Shown here: positions 25,850 to 33,884 of the stretch, in pieces
Numbering within the stretch: position 1 is the first letter of the stretch
How the letters are laid out: every line of letters begins with the position of its first letter
Notes under the pieces: generated by a model
Databases searched by the model: none
The model's input: only the letters and a program-made list of their open reading frames with translations
Told to the model about the DNA's origin: nothing
Position numbers and translations under genes: made by a program
Origin: Flavitalea plasmicola
GTDB taxonomy: Bacteria > Bacteroidota > Bacteroidia > Chitinophagales > Chitinophagaceae
DNA: 64,000 bases
Assembly (NCBI RefSeq): GCF_030546645.1
Contig: NZ_JAUOTO010000009.1
Coordinates: 248,001-312,000 of the forward strand
Reading direction: 5' to 3'

Positions 25850-26758
25850 ATGAGAAAATTCATTAGTGTCATGCTGTTGCCGGTGGTACTGATATTCTGG
25901 GCTGTCCGAGTGGAAGCTCAAAGCAAGGTGGTGGTGTTCCAGTCGGATTTCGGGCTGAAAGATGGTGCGGTGTCCGAGATGAAGGGGGTGGCCATGGGGG
26001 TGTCCCCCGATCTGAAATTATTTGATCTTACGCACGAGATCCCGGCCTACAATATATGGGAGGCATCCTATCGTTTGCGGCAGACCGTACCTTACTGGCC
26101 GTCCGGAACCGTATTTGTATCTGTCGTTGATCCGGGTGTGGGCACGGATCGTAAGTCCGTCGTCTTACGGACCCGGACGGGACAGTTTATCGTAACGCCT
26201 GACAATGGCACGCTGACGCTGGTGGCCGAGGCGCTTGGGATCGGAGAGATCCGGGAGATCAACGAAGCTGTCAACCGTCGCCGGGATTCGCAGAAGTCCT
26301 ATACTTTTCATGGACGTGATGTGTATGCCTATACGGCAGCCCGGCTTGCTGCCGGCGCAATCACCTTTGAAGAGGTGGGGCCCCTGCTGGCCAAACAGGA
26401 AGTGGTAAGCATTCCTTATCAAAAAGCCGAGTTGAACGGGAAAGTGATCAGGGGAACGATACCCGTATTGGATGTACAATATGGAAATATCTGGACGAAC
26501 ATACCTGACGATCTTTTTAAGCAGCTGCATGTCGCATTTGGGGAGCTGATGTCCGTAAAGATCTTTCACAATGGACAAATGGTTTATCAGGGGGACATGC
26601 CTTACAGCGCTACATTCGGGGCTGTGGCCGTGGGTAAGCCACTGGTCTATCTGAACAGTTTGCTGCAACTTTCTTTTGCGCTTAACCAGGGGAGCTTTGC
26701 GGAAGTCAATAAGATTGCCAGCGGCAATGAATGGAGCGTGGAGGTGACGAAAAAATAA
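25850..26758 (+). CDS. Exported SAM hydroxide adenosyltransferase (SAM hydrolase / fluorinase-like fold)
   Basis: A 302-residue protein of the DUF62 family, which converts S-adenosylmethionine to adenosine and methionine using water. Family motifs are present: FQSDFGLKDGAVSEMKG (N-terminal Asp), VVDPGVGTDRK, TPDNGTLT and FHGRDVYA. It has a clear N-terminal hydrophobic signal (MRKFISVMLLPVVLIFW, ending VEAQ), so it should act outside the cytoplasm, where its SAM source is unclear. ATG 25838 four codons earlier is also possible. A TACATTTG element at 25821-25828 resembles a Bacteroidota -7 box, which would leave a very short leader; no -33 partner is evident. Confidence 0.85.
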   Translation: MRKFISVMLLPVVLIFWAVRVEAQSKVVVFQSDFGLKDGAVSEMKGVAMGVSPDLKLFDLTHEIPAYNIWEASYRLRQTVPYWPSGTVFVSVVDPGVGTDRKSVVLRTRTGQFIVTPDNGTLTLVAEALGIGEIREINEAVNRRRDSQKSYTFHGRDVYAYTAARLAAGAITFEEVGPLLAKQEVVSIPYQKAELNGKVIRGTIPVLDVQYGNIWTNIPDDLFKQLHVAFGELMSVKIFHNGQMVYQGDMPYSATFGAVAVGKPLVYLNSLLQLSFALNQGSFAEVNKIASGNEWSVEVTKK

Positions 26759-26764
26759 GGCTTA

Positions 26765-27493
26765 TCACAAGTAGAGCTGCACCATGTGCCGCCAGTAACG
26801 TGGTTTATGGGATTCTCCGTCCCAGAGGTGCAGCGCATTCCAAACACCTTTACTCCATAGAGCGTTGCTAAGGGCCTGGTTATTATCCAGGAAAACATCA
26901 TGTTCCCCCACCACAAAGATGATCTCCTGCGATTTCAGCAGCCGGATCAAATGCTCGTCGTACAGATTGGGGATGAATTGCCCGGGCATATTGTAATAGA
27001 TATTCTCATCGCGATAGCCTTCGAACAGGTCTTCAAAATGCGGCATGGACGTGGTCAGGTCGTAGCGACCGCTTAGCCCGACCACTTTGTGGAACAGCGA
27101 AGGGTACTTGAAAGCGAGGTTGGCGGCATGGTAGGCGCCCAGGCTGCAGCCTGCGGCCACCAGGGTGGGGGAGGGGTTTTTCTGTTTTACAAGGGGGACC
27201 ACTTCCCGCAGCAGGTATTGTTCGTACTGGAGATGGCGGAGGATCCGATCCGGGGGAGGGACATTCCTGGCGTAAAAGCTTTCCTTATCAATGCTGTCGA
27301 GACAGTATACCTGGATCTTGCGGCTTTCGATCTTGCGGCTTAGCGCGTCTATGACAAGCCAGTCCTCGTAATCGTAGAAATGAGCTGTCCTTGTTGGAAA
27401 GAACAGGATGGGCTCGCCGCCTTCGCCGAAGACCAGCAATTCCATTTCCCGCTGTAAGGCCGGGCTGTACCACTTATGATATTCTCTTTTCAT
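26765..27493 (-). CDS. Alpha/beta-hydrolase esterase
   Basis: A 242-residue cytoplasmic protein starting at ATG 27493 (open to 27535, but this start overlaps the upstream stop in an ATGA junction). The nucleophile elbow is A-A-G-C-S-L-G-A-Y-H (Gly-x-Ser-x-Gly), with Asp in V-V-G-E-H-D-V-F and the catalytic His in G-E-S-H-K-P-R-Y-W. The layout fits the EstD/esterase-like family (YqiA/putative esterase). The ATGA overlap with the SGNH hydrolase gene indicates translational coupling, so the two probably act on one substrate. Confidence 0.8.
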   Translation of the reverse strand: MKREYHKWYSPALQREMELLVFGEGGEPILFFPTRTAHFYDYEDWLVIDALSRKIESRKIQVYCLDSIDKESFYARNVPPPDRILRHLQYEQYLLREVVPLVKQKNPSPTLVAAGCSLGAYHAANLAFKYPSLFHKVVGLSGRYDLTTSMPHFEDLFEGYRDENIYYNMPGQFIPNLYDEHLIRLLKSQEIIFVVGEHDVFLDNNQALSNALWSKGVWNALHLWDGESHKPRYWRHMVQLYL

Positions 27494-28110
27494 CGAATGA
27501 AGGCGGACAGGTGTTGTTGTATGATATCCTTCCATAAAGCATAGCCTTTCTCGCTGATGTGTAATCCATCCGGGTCAAGGAATTCTCGTTTAGGATAGCC
27601 AGCTTTGTCCGTCATCTTATGATAGATGTCGATGTAGTGCAGGTTGTTACCTTGTTTACGGATCTCGTTCTCAATAAGAGTATTGGTATAGCGAATGCTG
27701 TCGACAATGTTCCACCGGGTAATGCTGGGCTTGATAGAAATGAAAGCCAGCGGGATATCTCCGAAATGCAGCCGGGTAAGGGCTACCATCTGCTGGAAGA
27801 AGATGAATACTTCTTCGGGGTGTCTGCCATCGCCCAGGTCGTTGTCGCCTGCATAGAGTAGAATGGATTGGGGGCGATAGCCGGTGACCAGTCGTTCGAA
27901 GAACCAGACGCAGGCGGCGAGCGTTGATCCGCCGAAGCCGAGGTTCACAGGCGAATACTCCTTAAAGTCTTCATAGAGGGTTTCCCAGAGCCTGATGGAC
28001 GAGCTGCCGTAAAATACCATTTTTGGCTCGTATTCCAGAGCGGTTTTTTCTTTCTCTAAGCGTTGTACTTCATTTTCGTACCAGATCATGGGGGGGCTTT
28101 GGTCCTTCAA
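27490..28110 (-). CDS. SGNH/GDSL-family hydrolase
   Basis: A 206-residue cytoplasmic esterase-type protein. Block I is V-F-Y-G-S-S-S-I-R-L-W with the nucleophile Ser, block II N-L-G-F-G-G-S-T (Gly), block III A-G-D-N-D (Asn) and block V D-P-D-G-L-H-I-S with the Asp-His pair. The set is complete. It resembles bacterial acyl-esterases related to platelet-activating-factor acetylhydrolase. First gene of a two-gene operon with the alpha/beta-hydrolase. Confidence 0.85.
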   Translation of the reverse strand: MKDQSPPMIWYENEVQRLEKEKTALEYEPKMVFYGSSSIRLWETLYEDFKEYSPVNLGFGGSTLAACVWFFERLVTGYRPQSILLYAGDNDLGDGRHPEEVFIFFQQMVALTRLHFGDIPLAFISIKPSITRWNIVDSIRYTNTLIENEIRKQGNNLHYIDIYHKMTDKAGYPKREFLDPDGLHISEKGYALWKDIIQQHLSAFIR

Positions 28111-28205
28111 ATTTAATGATGGGCAGGCGATATAAGACAGAAAGTTGAATTGATAAAAATAAAATAACAGGCGCGGCGAGACGGAATATCTTATAGCTTT
28201 ATGAC

Positions 28206-29108
28206 ATGAAGCATTACTTTCTTGCCATTGCCTTTATGGCTGCTGCATTTGCGGTGCGGGCCCAGACGGATTTTTTCGACAGGGATACGCTGGTTGTTCC
28301 CGGGGCTGTCCCCCGGCTGATCGCCAGTCAGTTCAGCTTTACCGAGGGGGCGTCTGTGGATCGGAAGGGGAATGTCTTTTTTACGGACCAGCCAAATAAC
28401 AAGATATGGGAATACGATGTAAAGGGGCGGCTGACGTTGTGGCTGGATAGTGCAGGTCGAAGCAACGGCACTTATTTCGACCGGAAGGGCAACCTGGTGA
28501 CTTGCGCTGATGAGAGGGGGGAGCTATGGTCTATCAGTCCTGGTAAGAAAGTGCGGGTGTTGATGAAGGATCTTGGCGGGCATCAGCTGAATGGCCCGAA
28601 TGATGTCTGGATCGACCGGAAGGGGGGCATTTATTTTACGGACCCTTATTATCAGCGACCTTACTGGACGCGAACAAAGCCGGATATCGACGGCATGAAG
28701 GTATATTATCTGCCGGAGGGGAAGGACCAGGCGGTGGAAGTAGCAGCCAACCTGGTGAGACCTAACGGGATCGTCGGGACGCCCGACGGCCAATTTCTCT
28801 ATGTGGCTGATATACAAGACAAAAAGACATATAGGTACCGGATCAACCCGGATGCCACGCTGAGCGACCGGCAGCTGTTTGCGGAGATGGGTTCCGACGG
28901 CATAACGCTGGATGAGCGGGGTAATCTTTATCTGACGGGCAATGGCGTCACGGTATTCAGCCCTGCCGGCGAGAAGATCGCACATATTCCCGTCTCCGTG
29001 AAGTCGGCCTCCAACCTCTGTTTTGGCGGAAGGGACAAAAAGGACCTTTTCATCACAGCGGTCGAGTCCATCTATGTGCTGCCGATGCGGGTGAAAGGTG
29101 TCGAATAA
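28206..29108 (+). CDS. Exported SMP-30/gluconolactonase-family lactonase
   Basis: A 300-residue protein with signal peptide (ending VRAQ, about residue 20) and a six-bladed SMP-30/gluconolactonase propeller. Metal ligands of the family can be placed: Glu in F-S-F-T-E-G, Asn in L-N-G-P-N-D-V and Asp in G-S-D-G-I-T. Such enzymes hydrolyse sugar lactones to aldonic acids; here it would act in the periplasm. It is monocistronic, ending three bases before the convergent response-regulator gene. Confidence 0.88.
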   Translation: MKHYFLAIAFMAAAFAVRAQTDFFDRDTLVVPGAVPRLIASQFSFTEGASVDRKGNVFFTDQPNNKIWEYDVKGRLTLWLDSAGRSNGTYFDRKGNLVTCADERGELWSISPGKKVRVLMKDLGGHQLNGPNDVWIDRKGGIYFTDPYYQRPYWTRTKPDIDGMKVYYLPEGKDQAVEVAANLVRPNGIVGTPDGQFLYVADIQDKKTYRYRINPDATLSDRQLFAEMGSDGITLDERGNLYLTGNGVTVFSPAGEKIAHIPVSVKSASNLCFGGRDKKDLFITAVESIYVLPMRVKGVE

Positions 29109-29111
29109 ACA

Positions 29112-29504
29112 TCAGACGGCCAATATGAACTGCTCGATCATATTGCGATAGGCCTGGATGGTATCAGGCTTGGCGACAACGTCCAGCGCGCCCAACTCCC
29201 GGCAGGAATGTAAAAAGTCTTTCATCTGGAAAGTCGAGTAAAGAATAACTGGTATATACTTATACCGGGGGGTTTCCTTTAGAAAAATCAGGCTTTCCTT
29301 ACCCGTCATTTTCGGCATGATCTGATCCAGGATCACCAGGTCGGGGAGGTCATTATCGGAACAATTGTTCAGCCAGTCCACCATGTCAAGACCGTTCTCC
29401 ACGTCGTGCACACGGATGGCCGGATCTATTTCTTCCAGGGTTTGCTGGAAAAGCATCCTGTCATCCATATCGTCGTCTACCAGTAAAATGTTGGTGTATT
29501 TCAT
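29112..29504 (-). CDS. Single-domain response regulator
   Basis: A 130-residue receiver domain without output domain. Acidic pocket L-L-V-D-D-D (about residues 8-12), phospho-acceptor Asp60 in V-I-L-D-Q-I-M-P, and the conserved Lys in V-V-A-K-P-D. Receivers of this rcp1-like type often serve a phytochrome-type or hybrid kinase or mediate protein interaction; no kinase gene is adjacent. Confidence 0.88.
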   Translation of the reverse strand: MKYTNILLVDDDMDDRMLFQQTLEEIDPAIRVHDVENGLDMVDWLNNCSDNDLPDLVILDQIMPKMTGKESLIFLKETPRYKYIPVILYSTFQMKDFLHSCRELGALDVVAKPDTIQAYRNMIEQFILAV

Positions 29505-29574
29505 CCGTTCAAAATGTTTTTAATGGGCGTGATTTTTTTGATTCCCGGGAAAATGTGGAAATAATTCCACGGAT

Positions 29575-29606
29575 TTTGTGGCTGACATTCGTATAATTTA
29601 CATTTG
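29575..29606 (+). promoter_or_regulatory. Bacteroidota-type promoter for the phospholipase C gene
   Basis: TTTG at 29575-29578 and TACATTTG at 29599-29606 are separated by 20 bases, an exact match to the -33 TTTG / -7 TAnnTTTG consensus of Bacteroidota primary sigma promoters. Predicted transcription start is near 29612, leaving a leader of about 75 bases before ATG 29687. Confidence 0.6.
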
Positions 29607-29686
29607 TTTAATACCTATAATTTGCTGGATGGTGTGTATTGGCGCTATTTTACATAGATTTACCCATTAACAACCCTTACCAAACA

Positions 29687-32197
29687 ATGGATAGTCGGAG
29701 AGAATTCATCAAAAAAGCGGCCATGATTGCGGGCGCCACCGGTATTGCGGGGGTGCTGCCCGCTTCGATACAGAAAGCCCTTGCCATCAACCCGCCGACG
29801 GGCAGTACCTGGCTGGATGCGGAGCATGTGGTGATCCTCATGCAGGAGAACCGGAGTTTTGACCATTGTTATGGTGCTTTACGGGGGGTGCGGGGCTATC
29901 ATGATCCCCGGGCCATTGAGCTGCCGGACGGCAATCCTGTATGGCTGCAGACCAATGCAGCGGGGGAGACCTATGCTCCTTTCCGCCTTGATATAAAAGA
30001 TACCAATGCCACCTGGATGGGGTCTCTGCCACATTCCTGGAGTAATCAAATTGACGCCCGCAATGAGGGCAGGTACGATAAATGGCTGCAGGCAAAGCCT
30101 TCGGGTAACAGGGAGTACGAGCATATGCCGTTGACCCTGGGTTATTATGACCGGAGGGATATCCCTTTTTATTATTCTTTGGCGGATGCGTTCACCGTCT
30201 GCGACCAGAACTTCTGTTCTTCTTTGACGGGCACCACTCCCAACCGGCTTTATTTGTGGACAGGCACGATCCGGGACCAGCAAGATGCTGCTACGCGGGC
30301 CCGGGTACGCAATGAGGACACAGATTATGGGACAGAGGCATCCTGGACCACTTTTCCCGAGCGGCTGGAGGACCATGGCATCGATTGGCGGGTCTACCAG
30401 AATGAGATCAGTCTGCATCCTGCCTTCAAAGGTGAGGAAGAAGACTGGCTGGCGAATTTTACGGACAATCCCCTGGAGTGGTTTACCCAATATAATGTCC
30501 GGTACTCGCGTGCTTATATGCCATTTATCCCCGTGTTGATACAGAAGGCGACCAAGGAGGTGGCGGAGCTGCAGCAGCAGGCGGATGCGTCGCCTTCCGA
30601 TGATCTTTTGAAGAGAAAGCTGGAAGAAAAGAAATCGGCTTTAGAGGTCTTGAAAAAGGAACAAAAGCATATCACTCCTGATCATTACGATAAGCTGACG
30701 CCAAGGCAGCAGTCGCTGCATACCAGGGCGTTCACCCGTAACAGCGAGGACCTGTATTTTCATAATCTGACCACCTTGCATTACCAGGACGGTGACAACG
30801 CCCGGGAGATGCAGGTGCCCAAGGGCGATGTCCTGCACCAGTTCAGACAGGATGTGCGGAATGGCAAGCTGCCAACGGTGTCGTGGCTGGTGCCGCCTGC
30901 GAACTTCTCCGATCATCCCGGCTCTCCTTGGTATGGGGCATGGTATGTTTCCGAGGTGCTGGATATTCTGACGCATAATCCCGAAGTCTGGAAGAAGACG
31001 ATCTTCATTCTTTGCTATGATGAGAATGACGGCTATTTCGACCATGTACCTCCTTTTACGGCGCCTGATCCTTCCCGGCAGGATACGGGCAAGGTGTCTA
31101 AAAATATCGATACGGGAGTGGAGTGGGTGACGCGGGAGCAGGACCTGCAGCGTTGTAAGGCTGAAGATGCCAGGAGCGGTCCTATCGGTCTGGGCTATCG
31201 TGTGCCGTTGGTCATCGCCTCGCCCTGGAGCAGGGGCGGGTTTGTCAACTCCCAGGTGTTCGACCATACTTCCATCCTTCAATTCATGGAGAAATTCCTC
31301 AGTCATAAAAGCGGCAAGACGATCGTGGAGTCTAATATTTCCTCCTGGCGACGGACAGTGTGCGGAGATCTTACTTCCGTGTTCCGACCTTATAATGGGG
31401 AGAGGATACCGACGCCGAAGCCCCTGGCGAAGAACGAGCTGGTGGAAGGCATCCATAAGGCGAAGTTCCGGCAATTACCGGCGGGATATAAGCAGCTGAC
31501 CAAAGAAGATATCGAGCAAATCCGGCGGGACCGATCTGCATCGACGCTGATGCCGGGTCAGGAAAAGGGTACACGTCCTTCGTGCGCCTTGCCTTATGAG
31601 CTATATGCCGAAGCTGATCTGAATGAAGAGAGGAATGCCCTTGCGCTTAACCTGCATGCAGACAAGCTGGCATTTGGCGACCATTCAGCGGGCAGTCCTT
31701 TCACCGCCTATATTCGTGGTAAGGAGTGGGCGGTGAGGAATTATGCCGTTGCCGCGGGAGACCAGCTGACGGATGATGTTTCGCTGGGGCTTTTCACAGA
31801 TGGCAAATATGATCTCAGGGTGCATGGCCCCAATGGTTTTTACCGGGCATTTGCGGGCAGCAAGGATGATCCGCCCGTAGTCTTCAACCTGGATTATGAA
31901 TTCAACCAGGATCAGCGGCTGACTGGCCGCCTCATTCTTCGCGTCGTGAATACGGATGGGGGACGTGGTTATAAGGTCCAGGTGAGGGATAATGCTTATG
32001 GCGTCAAGTTGAGAACCAGAGAGCTGGGCGCAGGCGGAACGGAGAGCGGCAGTCCTTCTATTATGCTGGATGCGCGCGCGCAGTCGGGGTGGTATGATCT
32101 CAGCGTCCTGATAGAAGGATTCGACGGGTATGAGAGGAGATATGCCGGGAGGATAGAGACCGGGAAGGATAGTATCAGCGATCCCGCGATGGGGTAG
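29687..32197 (+). CDS. Tat-exported phosphocholine-type phospholipase C
   Basis: An 836-residue protein. Start 29687 gives a twin-arginine signal (M-D-S-R-R-E-F-I-K-K, then a hydrophobic stretch ending ALA); the frame opens at a TTG 16 codons earlier. The phosphoesterase domain has V-I-L-M-Q-E-N-R-S-F-D-H-C-Y-G (about 46-60), T-P-N-R and C-Y-D-E-N-D-G-Y-F-D-H-V (about 445). Two DUF756 beta-domains fill residues about 640-830, as in non-haemolytic phosphocholine-specific phospholipase C. It hydrolyses phospholipids to diacylglycerol and phosphoalcohol outside the cell. A coiled insertion (V-A-E-L-Q-Q-Q-A and L-K-K-E-Q-K) lies near 285-330. Preceded by a good promoter. Confidence 0.92.
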   Translation: MDSRREFIKKAAMIAGATGIAGVLPASIQKALAINPPTGSTWLDAEHVVILMQENRSFDHCYGALRGVRGYHDPRAIELPDGNPVWLQTNAAGETYAPFRLDIKDTNATWMGSLPHSWSNQIDARNEGRYDKWLQAKPSGNREYEHMPLTLGYYDRRDIPFYYSLADAFTVCDQNFCSSLTGTTPNRLYLWTGTIRDQQDAATRARVRNEDTDYGTEASWTTFPERLEDHGIDWRVYQNEISLHPAFKGEEEDWLANFTDNPLEWFTQYNVRYSRAYMPFIPVLIQKATKEVAELQQQADASPSDDLLKRKLEEKKSALEVLKKEQKHITPDHYDKLTPRQQSLHTRAFTRNSEDLYFHNLTTLHYQDGDNAREMQVPKGDVLHQFRQDVRNGKLPTVSWLVPPANFSDHPGSPWYGAWYVSEVLDILTHNPEVWKKTIFILCYDENDGYFDHVPPFTAPDPSRQDTGKVSKNIDTGVEWVTREQDLQRCKAEDARSGPIGLGYRVPLVIASPWSRGGFVNSQVFDHTSILQFMEKFLSHKSGKTIVESNISSWRRTVCGDLTSVFRPYNGERIPTPKPLAKNELVEGIHKAKFRQLPAGYKQLTKEDIEQIRRDRSASTLMPGQEKGTRPSCALPYELYAEADLNEERNALALNLHADKLAFGDHSAGSPFTAYIRGKEWAVRNYAVAAGDQLTDDVSLGLFTDGKYDLRVHGPNGFYRAFAGSKDDPPVVFNLDYEFNQDQRLTGRLILRVVNTDGGRGYKVQVRDNAYGVKLRTRELGAGGTESGSPSIMLDARAQSGWYDLSVLIEGFDGYERRYAGRIETGKDSISDPAMG

Positions 32198-32286
32198 GTT
32201 AATATATGGTGAGCCGGGATTAATATTTGCCTACATGAAGGGTTGTTTTTCAGTATGCCTTATATTCGCAGGAGTCAAACAGACAT

Positions 32287-33825
32287 ATGAGAAAATTCCG
32301 TATACTGCTAATTACGCTTACGATGGCCGGATGGGGTAACGTCCATGCACAAAGGAATGCCGCCCCTTCTGCTCCTCCTACTCCTCCGGTGGAAAAGCTG
32401 CCTGTTGGAAGCCGGGCGTTGAATATCGATTCTGCCGTCATCACGCATGCGGAGGTCACGATCGGTGGCGTGCGCGTTCCTTATGATGCCACGGCCGGCG
32501 CCATGCCTGTCTGGGATGAAGAGGGCAAGCCTGTTGCCGGGGTTTTCTATACTTATTACGAACGTACGGATGTCAAGGACCGTGCTGCGCGGCCCCTGGT
32601 GATCTCTTTTAACGGAGGTCCCGGTACTCCTTCCGTCTGGATGGAGATCGGTTATACGGGCCCCCGCCGGCTGAATATCGACGACGAAGGTTTTCCCATT
32701 CAGCCTTATGGCGTAAAGGAGAATCCGAATTCTATCCTGGATGTGGCTGATATCGTCTATCTCGATCCGGTGAATACGGGCTTTTCCCGTGCGGTGAGCA
32801 AGGACATTCCTACTTCCCGTTTTTTTGGGGTGAATGAAGATATCAAATACCTGGCGCAGTGGATCGCGACATTTGTGTCACGTAAGAACCGGTGGGCTTC
32901 CCCCAAGTTCCTGATCGGTGAAAGCTATGGGACGACCCGGGCGTCGGGGCTTGCGCTGGAATTACAGGAGGCGCAATGGATGTACCTGAACGGCGTGGTG
33001 CTGGTGTCCCCTACTGAGTTGGGGATCGAAAGGAGCGAGTTTGTGAAGGCATCGCTGCGAGTGCCTTATTATGCGGCTACGGCCTGGTACCATAAAGCCC
33101 TACCGGCCGACCTGCAGAAAAAGGATCTTACGGAGATGCTGCCGGAGGTGGAGGATTTTACCGTGAATGAGCTGATACCTGCCCTGGCAAAAGGCGGATT
33201 CCTGGAGGAGGCTAAGAAGAAAGAGCTGGCGGTGAAGATGTCGCGTTATACGGGGTTGTCTGAAAGATTCCTTTTGCAGTCTAATCTGATCGTGCCTGCG
33301 AATTTTTTCTGGAAGGAGCTGCTGAGGGACAAGGGATTTACGGTGGGCAGGCTGGATTCGCGCTATCGCGGTCTGGATATGCAGGATGCCGGAGAAGGGC
33401 CTGATTATAATGCGGAGCTCAATTCCTGGAATCATGCTTTCATGCCGGCGATGAATGTGTACCTGCGTGAAGAGCTGCATTATAAGACGGATCTTCAGTA
33501 CTATCTTTTCGGACCTGTGCGACCCTGGAATAACCAGAATGATCATACGGGTGAGAATCTCCGGCAGGCTATTGCGGAGAACCCTTTTATGCATTTGCTG
33601 ATACAGTCGGGATATTATGATGGGGCCTGTGATTATTTCAATGCGAAGTACAGCCTCTGGCAGCTGGACCCCAGCGGGAAGCTGAAGGATCGCCTGCATT
33701 GGGAGGGATATCGCAGCGGGCATATGATGTATCTGCGGAAGCCGGACCTGGCTTCATCCACGGAAAATCTGAGGAAGTTTATCAAGGCTTCGCTGCCAAA
33801 GCCGGGGGAACCGGCTAAGTATTAG
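32287..33825 (+). CDS. Exported S10 serine carboxypeptidase-like protein
   Basis: A 512-residue protein with signal peptide (MRKFRILLITLTMAGWGNVHAQ) and a Pro-rich linker (about 24-36). The S10 fold motifs are F-N-G-G-P-G-T-P-S-V-W (oxyanion region), I-G-E-S-Y-G-T-T-R (nucleophile Ser), G-A-C-D-Y-F-N (Asp) and R-S-G-H-M-M-Y (His). The triad is complete. It removes C-terminal residues from peptides in the periplasm. Monocistronic, ending at a bidirectional hairpin. Confidence 0.9.
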   Translation: MRKFRILLITLTMAGWGNVHAQRNAAPSAPPTPPVEKLPVGSRALNIDSAVITHAEVTIGGVRVPYDATAGAMPVWDEEGKPVAGVFYTYYERTDVKDRAARPLVISFNGGPGTPSVWMEIGYTGPRRLNIDDEGFPIQPYGVKENPNSILDVADIVYLDPVNTGFSRAVSKDIPTSRFFGVNEDIKYLAQWIATFVSRKNRWASPKFLIGESYGTTRASGLALELQEAQWMYLNGVVLVSPTELGIERSEFVKASLRVPYYAATAWYHKALPADLQKKDLTEMLPEVEDFTVNELIPALAKGGFLEEAKKKELAVKMSRYTGLSERFLLQSNLIVPANFFWKELLRDKGFTVGRLDSRYRGLDMQDAGEGPDYNAELNSWNHAFMPAMNVYLREELHYKTDLQYYLFGPVRPWNNQNDHTGENLRQAIAENPFMHLLIQSGYYDGACDYFNAKYSLWQLDPSGKLKDRLHWEGYRSGHMMYLRKPDLASSTENLRKFIKASLPKPGEPAKY

Positions 33826-33851
33826 AATTTAGGATTTACATAAATGTTCAA

Positions 33852-33877
33852 ACGCGGCGCCTTTTTAGGCGCCGCGT
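33852..33877. terminator. Bidirectional intrinsic terminator
   Basis: ACGCGGCGCC and GGCGCCGCGT form a perfect ten-base GC-rich stem with a six-base loop, followed by CGTTTTATT on the plus strand. It lies between the convergent S10 peptidase and ydeP-type genes and can serve both. Confidence 0.85.
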
Positions 33878-33884
33878 CGTTTTA

